From: Trueperaceae bacterium
Lineage (GTDB): Bacteria > Deinococcota > Deinococci > Deinococcales > Trueperaceae
Length of the DNA: 11,461 bases
Direction of reading: 5' to 3'
Assembly (NCBI GenBank): GCA_007130355.1
Contig: SLSQ01000319.1
Span: 1-11,461 of the forward strand
Shown: positions 7,272-11,461 of the stretch, piece after piece
Position numbering within the stretch: position 1 is the stretch's first letter
Layout: every line of letters starts with the position of its first letter
The notes under the pieces: model-generated
Told to the model about the DNA's origin: nothing
Seen by the model: the letters and a program-made list of their open reading frames with translations, nothing else
The model's database searches: none
Program-made: the position numbers and the translations under genes

Positions 7272-8807
7272 ATGTCCGACAGCATCGTGGTGATCGATTA
7301 CGGTTCGCAGTACACGCGCCTCATTACGCGCCGCCTGCGCGAGCTCGACGTGTTCTCGGCGATCGTGCGTCCCGAGGACGGCATGGAGGCGGTGCGCGCG
7401 CACCGACCCGCCGGCGTGGTGTTGTCCGGCGGTCCGTCGAGCGTCACCCGTGACGACGCTCCCGGCCTGCCGGAAGGCCTGCTCGACTCCGAGCTGCCGA
7501 TCCTGGCGATCTGCTACGGGATGCAGGCCCTGGCGCGCGCGCTCGGCGGCGAGGTGGCGCCGAGCGCGGTACGCGAGTACGGCAAGGCCGACCTCGCCTG
7601 GTACCGGGGCGACCTGTTCGACGGCGTCGAGGGCACCTTCACCGCCTGGATGAGCCACGGCGATTCGGTGGTGCGGCCGCCGGACGGGTTCGAGGTGACC
7701 GCCGCGACCGAGGACACGCCGGTCGCCGCGATGGAGGACCGGGAGCGCGGTCGGTACGCGCTGCAGTTCCACCCCGAGGTCCGGCACACGCCGAAGGGCG
7801 GCGCGCTGCTCGAGCGGTTCGTCGAACGGACCGGCGTGCGGCGCGACTGGACGCCGGACGCGATCATCGACCGGGCGATCGAGGACGTCCGCGGACGGAC
7901 GGCGGGCGAGCGCGTGCTGCTCGGCATCTCCGGCGGGGTCGACAGCAGCACCTTGGGGCTGCTGCTGCACCGCGCGCTCGGCGACCGGCTCGAAGCGGTG
8001 TTCGTCGACACCGGCCTGCTGCGCATGAACGAAGGGACCGAGGTCGCGCGCGCCCTGCGCGGCCTGGGCGTGCGCCTGACGGTGGTCGACGCGCGCGACC
8101 GGTTCCTGGCGGCGCTGGCCGGGGTGACCGATCCGGAGGAGAAGCGCAAGGCGGTCGGGCGCACCTTCATCGACGTGTTCCAGGAGGAGGCGGTACGCCT
8201 GCAGCGCGAACACGGACCGATCCGCTTCCTGGCGCAGGGCACCCTCTACCCCGACGTGATCGAGTCGGCCGGCGGCCAGGGCGCCGCGAACATCAAGAGC
8301 CACCACAACGTCGGCGGGCTGCCGGAGGACCTCCGGTTCGACCTGATCGAGCCGTTCCGCACCCTGTTCAAGGACGAGGTGCGCGAGGTCGCGGCGGCCC
8401 TCGGGCTGCCGAAGGAGTTGCGCGACCGGCATCCGTTCCCCGGCCCCGGCCTCGCGATCCGGATCCTGGGCGAGGTGACCGAGGAGCGGCTCGAGGTGCT
8501 GCGCCGCGTCGACGACGTGTTCGTCCGCTCGCTGCGCGAGTTCGGCCAGTACGACGCGATCTGGCAGGCGCTCGCGATCCTGACGCCGCTCCGCTCGGTC
8601 GGCGTGATGGGCGACGGCCGCACCTACGCCCACACCGTCGCGCTGCGGGCGGTGACCAGCGTCGACGGCATGACGGCCGACTGGGCCCGCATCCCGCACG
8701 AGCTGCTGGCGACCGTGTCGAACCGGATCGTGAACCAGGTGCCGGAGGTGAACCGAGTGGTCTACGACGTGACCAGCAAGCCGCCCGGCACGATCGAGTG
8801 GGAGTGA
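7272..8807 (+). CDS. guaA: GMP synthase (glutamine-hydrolysing)
   Basis: Converts XMP to GMP using ATP and ammonia from glutamine, the last step of de novo GMP synthesis in the cytoplasm. The 511-aa product is of full length. The N-terminal class I glutamine amidotransferase domain (1 to about 190) has IVVIDYGSQYTRLI (5-18), VLSGGPSSV (50-58), the nucleophile Cys81 in AICYGMQ, and the FHPEV pair His167/Glu169. The ATP-pyrophosphatase domain has the PP-loop SGGVDSS (220-226) and FVDTGLLR. The C-terminal dimerisation domain has KSHHNVGGLP, HPFPGPGLAIRILGE and ends in PPGTIEWE, as GuaA proteins do. The start is ATG 7272 with GGAG at 7263-7266. It lies 74 nt after the kinase-like gene and is probably co-transcribed with it. 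Confidence 0.98.
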   Translation: MSDSIVVIDYGSQYTRLITRRLRELDVFSAIVRPEDGMEAVRAHRPAGVVLSGGPSSVTRDDAPGLPEGLLDSELPILAICYGMQALARALGGEVAPSAVREYGKADLAWYRGDLFDGVEGTFTAWMSHGDSVVRPPDGFEVTAATEDTPVAAMEDRERGRYALQFHPEVRHTPKGGALLERFVERTGVRRDWTPDAIIDRAIEDVRGRTAGERVLLGISGGVDSSTLGLLLHRALGDRLEAVFVDTGLLRMNEGTEVARALRGLGVRLTVVDARDRFLAALAGVTDPEEKRKAVGRTFIDVFQEEAVRLQREHGPIRFLAQGTLYPDVIESAGGQGAANIKSHHNVGGLPEDLRFDLIEPFRTLFKDEVREVAAALGLPKELRDRHPFPGPGLAIRILGEVTEERLEVLRRVDDVFVRSLREFGQYDAIWQALAILTPLRSVGVMGDGRTYAHTVALRAVTSVDGMTADWARIPHELLATVSNRIVNQVPEVNRVVYDVTSKPPGTIEWE

Positions 8808-8818
8808 AGCCGTGCGTG

Positions 8819-8836
8819 GGCGACGGTCCGGTCGCC
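8819..8836 (+). other. Small hairpin after guaA
   Basis: GGCGAC (8819-8824) pairs with GTCGCC (8831-8836) around a 6-nt loop, 12 nt past the guaA stop. GC-rich sequence and no T run follow, so it is at most a weak or factor-dependent end signal. Confidence 0.25.
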
Positions 8837-8875
8837 GCGGCCGCCCCGGACACGGTGCGGCCTCCGGCGGACCGG

Positions 8876-8881
8876 TAGCCT
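8876..8881 (+). promoter_or_regulatory. Leaderless-type -10 box of the EVE-domain gene
   Basis: TAGCCT ends 7 nt before the ATG at 8889. No Shine-Dalgarno sequence lies between them, which suits a leaderless mRNA. No clear -35 was seen at 16-18 bp. Confidence 0.5.
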
Positions 8882-8888
8882 GGCGCGC

Positions 8889-9365
8889 ATGGCACGAAGC
8901 TGGCTGATGAAATCGGAACCGAACGACTACGCCTACGGCGACCTCGAACGGGACGGTCGGACGGCGTGGGACGGCGTGCGCAACTACCAGGCGCGCAACT
9001 TCCTGCGCGACGAGGCGCGTCCGGGCGACCGCGTGCTCTTCTACCACTCGAACGTCCAACCGCCCGGCGTCGTCGGCGTCGCCGAGGTCGCCTCCGAGCC
9101 GTACCCCGATCCGGCCCAGTTCGACCCGGACTCGAAGTACTTCGATCCCAAGGCGACCGAGGCGGAGCCCCGCTGGTTCGTGGTCGACCTGGTCCCCGTC
9201 CGCGAGCTGCCCAGGACGGTGACCCTGGCCGAGATCAAGGCCGATCCGGCGCTGTCGGAGATGCTGCTCGTGCGGCGCGGCAACCGCCTCAGCGTGATGC
9301 CGATCGCCGACGCGGAGGCGGATCGGATCGTTCAGCGTGCCGAACGACCGGCGGACGGTTCCTGA
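8889..9365 (+). CDS. EVE domain-containing protein (THYN1-like)
   Basis: A 158-aa single-domain protein of the EVE family, PUA/YTH-like folds thought to bind modified bases in nucleic acid. The family signature is nearly complete: WLMKSEPNDYAYGDL (5-19), TAWDGVRNYQARNFLR (25-40), GDRVLFYHS (46-54), VVGVAEV (61-67), PYPDPAQFDP (71-80), PRWFVVDL (94-101) and LSVMPI near the C-terminus. Length and start agree with the family. No methylase or restriction gene lies beside it, so it looks like the common stand-alone chromosomal type rather than part of a defence island. The exact ligand cannot be told from sequence. Confidence 0.93.
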   Translation: MARSWLMKSEPNDYAYGDLERDGRTAWDGVRNYQARNFLRDEARPGDRVLFYHSNVQPPGVVGVAEVASEPYPDPAQFDPDSKYFDPKATEAEPRWFVVDLVPVRELPRTVTLAEIKADPALSEMLLVRRGNRLSVMPIADAEADRIVQRAERPADGS

Positions 9366-9431
9366 CCCTCGCCGCCGAGCCCCCGCGGTAGGGCGCCGAC
9401 GGACCGCGCCCAGGACGCGCTTCGGGCATCC

Positions 9432-9459
9432 TTGCTGAGCGCCCGACGGGTGGTAGGGT
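9432..9459 (+). promoter_or_regulatory. Promoter of the hrcA-like gene (leaderless type)
   Basis: TTGCTG (9432-9437) and TAGGGT (9454-9459) are spaced by 16 bp, and the ATG at 9465 follows the -10 by 5 nt. The TTG here could be misread as an upstream start codon, but as a -35 box it lies outside the coding region. No CIRCE inverted repeat is visible around it. Confidence 0.5.
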
Positions 9460-9464
9460 CGGGC

Positions 9465-10424
9465 ATGGCGACATCGCGGGCGGATCAGATCAACGATCTG
9501 GTGGCGGACGCCTACATCCGAACCGCCCGTCCGGTCGCGTCGCGGACCGTGGCTCGGGCGCTCGGCGTCTCCAGCGCCACCGTACGCAACGAGTTCGCCG
9601 CGCTCGAGGACCGCGGGCTGCTCACGCAGCCGCACCCCTCCGCCGGTCGGCTGCCCACGGCCCTCGGGTTCCGACGGTACGCGCTGCGGCAGTTGCCGCC
9701 GCGCCCGCTCGCGGCCCGCTCGCAGCGCCGCGCCGTCGCGTCGCTCGGAGGCCTGCACGGCAGCGAACGCCTACGCGCCCTGACGGCGCTGGCGTCGGAA
9801 CTCTCCGGCTACGCCGTCGTCCTCGAACTGTACGTCCACGACCGAATGCGGGCCCTCGAGGTGCACCTGACGCCGCTCGGCGGCGACCGGCTCCTCGCGG
9901 TCGCGGTGCTCGAGAACGGACTCACCCGGGACCTGACCGTCACCGTCGACCCGCCCCCCGAAGCGCCGGTCCTCGACGAAGCGGAGCGCACCCTGCGCGC
10001 CCTGGCGCTCCCGCTCGCCGGCATGCCGCACGCGCTGCGCGAACGGTCCGCCCACGCGCCGGAACCGCTGGCGCGTACGCTGCGCGCCCTGGCCGACGCC
10101 TGGCCGGCGCTGCACCCGGTCGAACGGATCGCCCACGGCCTCGACCTGCTGTTCGACGAGCCGGAGTCCCGCGATCCCGGCTTCCTGCGCCGCGCCGCCC
10201 GCACCCTCGAGCGCGGCCTGCCGCTTCCGGTCGCCGACGCGCCGACCGACGCGACGCCGGAGCTCGCCTTCGAGGAGGACGTGGCGATGATCGCCGCCCC
10301 CTGGCGCTGGTCGGAAGCACGCGGCCGCCTCACCCTGGTCGGCCCGACGCGGATGCGGTACGGCGAAGCGTTCTCGGTCGCGCACGGCCTCGCTCGGACC
10401 GGAGGCGGCGCCGCACGTGCCTGA
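9465..10424 (+). CDS. hrcA: HrcA-family heat-inducible transcription repressor
   Basis: DNA-binding repressor of the class I heat-shock family, which in other bacteria binds CIRCE operators of groE/dnaK operons. The 319-aa product carries the HrcA winged-helix signature: RPVASRTVARALGVSSATV (22-40), RNEFAALEDRGLLTQPHPSA (41-60) and GRLPTALGFRRY (61-72). The middle is a GAF-like ligand region (LLAVAVLENGLTRDLTV), and the C-terminus has the family's GPTRMRY motif. It is slightly shorter than typical HrcA (about 340 aa) and Ala/Arg-rich like the neighbours. The start is ATG 9465, 5 nt after a -10 box. No grpE, dnaK or dnaJ is adjacent, so its regulon cannot be read from context; the symbol rests on the N- and C-terminal signatures. 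Confidence 0.85.
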   Translation: MATSRADQINDLVADAYIRTARPVASRTVARALGVSSATVRNEFAALEDRGLLTQPHPSAGRLPTALGFRRYALRQLPPRPLAARSQRRAVASLGGLHGSERLRALTALASELSGYAVVLELYVHDRMRALEVHLTPLGGDRLLAVAVLENGLTRDLTVTVDPPPEAPVLDEAERTLRALALPLAGMPHALRERSAHAPEPLARTLRALADAWPALHPVERIAHGLDLLFDEPESRDPGFLRRAARTLERGLPLPVADAPTDATPELAFEEDVAMIAAPWRWSEARGRLTLVGPTRMRYGEAFSVAHGLARTGGGAARA

Positions 10425-10449
10425 CCGTTCCGGTCCAGGCCGCCTTTTT
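10420..10449 (+). terminator. Possible weak terminator at the end of hrcA
   Basis: 10420-10427 pairs with 10431-10439 (8 bp with one bulged C, 3-nt loop), overlapping the hrcA stop codon. Five Ts follow at 10445-10449 after a 5-nt gap. The T run is the only one of its kind near a gene end in the window, but the gap makes the signal weak. Confidence 0.35.
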
Positions 10450-10475
10450 CACAAGGTGCGGCGGGCGGCACGGCC

Positions 10476-10481
10476 TATCAT
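10476..10481 (+). promoter_or_regulatory. Candidate -10 box before the linker-protein gene
   Basis: TATCAT fits the TANNNT pattern used by other genes here and would start transcription near 10488, about 60 nt before the GTG at 10549. No good -35 was found at 16-19 bp (TTCACA at 10448 is 22 bp away), so confidence is low. Confidence 0.3.
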
Positions 10482-10538
10482 GCGGCGGTCCGCGCCGGAA
10501 GGCGCGCACGAAACGGCCGAGGCCGCGCCGGCGGCGTC

Positions 10539-10543
10539 AGGAG
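10539..10543 (+). promoter_or_regulatory. Shine-Dalgarno site deciding the start at 10549
   Basis: AGGAG, 5 nt before GTG 10549. The upstream in-frame candidates, GTG 10417 (overlapping the hrcA end) and ATG 10480 (overlapping a -10 box), have no comparable site. Confidence 0.6.
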
Positions 10544-10548
10544 CGAAG

Positions 10549-11361
10549 GTGGGGAACCCGATCTACGACACGGTCCGCGCAGGTCTCGCCGACTTGGTCT
10601 CGGACCGAGCGGCCGATGCCGTCCTGGCGCGCGGTCTCGCAGCGGCCGGCACCGACGCCGAGCGCGTCGACCTGCCCCGCATGAGCCGGATGCTGCGGGG
10701 CGTGGTGCGGCGGGAGCTCGAACGCACCCTGCCGCGCGCCGGCGTCCGCAAGCGCTTGGCGGCGCTCGACCGCACGCTGCACGATTCCGCCGCCGCGGAC
10801 GCCCGACCCGCCGAAGCCGCACCGCGAGCCGCCCTGGAAGACGCGTCCGCCGCGGAATCCGTGGCGTCCGCACCGGAACCGGACGCACCCGTCGCGACCG
10901 GATCGGCACCGAGCGCACCCGAACCGGACCCGCCCGTCGCGACGCCGGCCCCGCCCCCCGCGGGGTCGGTCGCGTCCCCTGCACCGCCCCCCGAAGCGTC
11001 CCTCGCACCGGTCGACGCCCCGGCGTCCGCCGTCGCCCACGCCCCGCGCCCGTTCCCCGTGCGGGCGATCGATCGGCTCGCCGAACGCGACGCCGTGCGA
11101 CAGTGGGTCTGGATTCCCGAGCGTGGCACGGCGCGGGGACGAGGCGCCGGTCCGGCGCCGGACCGGGTCGCGGCCGCCACGGCGCCCGCGCTCCGGGTTC
11201 TGAACCGCTACGGTCCGGTCCGCTCGGTGCACGTCCGGCACGACCGCGGTCAGGTCGTGCTCGGCGTCCGCGGAGACGATCTGCTGGTCGTCGCGGGCGA
11301 CGCGTCCCTGAACGTCGGAGCGATCCGCACCACGCTGCGCGCCCTGGAGGAGGAACCATGA
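10549..11361 (+). CDS. Hypothetical protein: helical N-terminus, Pro/Ala linker, possible roadblock/LC7-like C-terminus
   Basis: A 270-aa protein I do not recognise by name. Residues 1-78 look helical and basic (ARGLAAAGTDAERVDLPRMS, then LRGVVRRELERTLPRAGVRKR). Residues about 80-168 are a low-complexity Pro/Ala/Glu linker with a near-exact internal repeat (APEPDAPVAT then APEPDPPVAT). The C-terminal part ends in RYGPVRSVHVRHDRGQVVL (220-238), RGDDLLVVAGD (241-251) and LNVGAIRTTLRAL (254-266), a strand-strand-helix pattern like the second half of roadblock/LC7 domains of small-GTPase regulators. That assignment is tentative. There is no signal peptide or membrane segment. The GTG start has AGGAG 5 nt upstream. 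The stop overlaps the next gene's ATG by 4 nt (ATGA), so the two genes should be translationally coupled. Confidence 0.8.
   Translation: MGNPIYDTVRAGLADLVSDRAADAVLARGLAAAGTDAERVDLPRMSRMLRGVVRRELERTLPRAGVRKRLAALDRTLHDSAAADARPAEAAPRAALEDASAAESVASAPEPDAPVATGSAPSAPEPDPPVATPAPPPAGSVASPAPPPEASLAPVDAPASAVAHAPRPFPVRAIDRLAERDAVRQWVWIPERGTARGRGAGPAPDRVAAATAPALRVLNRYGPVRSVHVRHDRGQVVLGVRGDDLLVVAGDASLNVGAIRTTLRALEEEP
10870..10943 (+). repeat. Imperfect 29-bp direct repeat in the linker region
   Basis: 10870-10898 and 10915-10943 match at 26 of 29 positions with a 45-bp period, in frame, giving APEPDAPVAT and APEPDPPVAT. It is probably an in-gene duplication lengthening the flexible linker. Confidence 0.7.
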
Positions 11362-11461
11362 TCACCGTCCGAACGTTGGCCGTCGGCCTGGCCGCCGTCC
11401 TGCTCGCGACCCTCGCCTGGGCGCAGGAGGCGAACGGGGACGACGTCCTCGAGCGCTACCG
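11358..11461 (+). CDS. Secreted protein, N-terminal fragment (function unknown)
   Basis: Only 34 codons are present before the right edge. MITVRTLAVGLAAVLLATLAWA is a clear Sec signal peptide with a likely cut after AWA (residue 22); the mature part starts QEANGDDVLERYR. The ATG overlaps the previous gene's TGA by 4 nt, and GGAGGAGG (11346-11353) lies 4 nt before it, a strong ribosome site. The short mature start is reminiscent of LolA/outer-membrane-lipoprotein-sorting type proteins, but too little is visible to assign a family. Confidence 0.8.
   Translation, partial: MITVRTLAVGLAAVLLATLAWAQEANGDDVLERY

Noticed and set aside
8819..8888. EVE gene as part of a restriction or anti-phage island
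   Set aside because: Neighbours are guaA and hrcA, with no methylase, McrB-like or nuclease gene in the window. The EVE protein is the ordinary stand-alone type.
9366..9464. CIRCE operator upstream of hrcA
   Set aside because: No TTAGCACTC/GAGTGCTAA-like inverted repeat is present; the only nearby signals are the promoter boxes.
6714..9758. Open frame of 1014 codons on the minus strand, antisense to guaA and neighbours
   Set aside because: Composition is His/Arg/Gly/Val-rich with no family motif, and the frame overlaps guaA, the EVE gene and hrcA, which all have strong signatures. Long antisense frames are expected in GC-rich coding DNA because stops are rare.

Overview
The window is very GC-rich and carries chromosomal housekeeping genes. 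I place it, by inference, in the Deinococcota and perhaps near Truepera. The grounds are a Sec-secreted PstS with no lipobox cysteine, a T-box upstream of valS with no U-tract terminator, and several genes whose TANNNT -10 box lies only 5-7 nt before the start codon, as in the leaderless mRNAs known from Deinococcus. No mobile element, CRISPR array, tRNA or rRNA was seen. The family calls are firmer than the taxonomic one.

Minus strand, read from about 5864 down to 1: mrp (an ApbC/NBP35-type P-loop ATPase), a 349-nt gap holding a promoter and a T-box leader, valS (valyl-tRNA synthetase), a gap with two strong hairpins and a candidate Pho-box promoter, pstS (phosphate-binding protein), an intercistronic hairpin, and the 5' part of pstC (phosphate permease), cut by the window edge.

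A 112-bp divergent region (5865-5976) separates mrp from the plus-strand genes. These are a membrane-anchored, degenerate Ser/Thr kinase-like protein, guaA (GMP synthetase), an EVE-domain protein, an hrcA-family heat-shock repressor, a protein with a Pro/Ala-rich linker and a possible roadblock/LC7-like C-terminus, and the first 34 codons of a secreted protein whose start overlaps the preceding stop.

Three regulatory ideas come out of the sequence. ValRS is probably controlled by uncharged tRNA-Val through a T-box that frees the ribosome-binding site. The pstS promoter has two direct repeats with 11-bp periodicity next to its -10 box, which suits a PhoB-type activator. At least four genes look leaderless. 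The least familiar genes are the predicted transmembrane pseudokinase beside guaA and the linker protein/secreted protein pair at the right edge.
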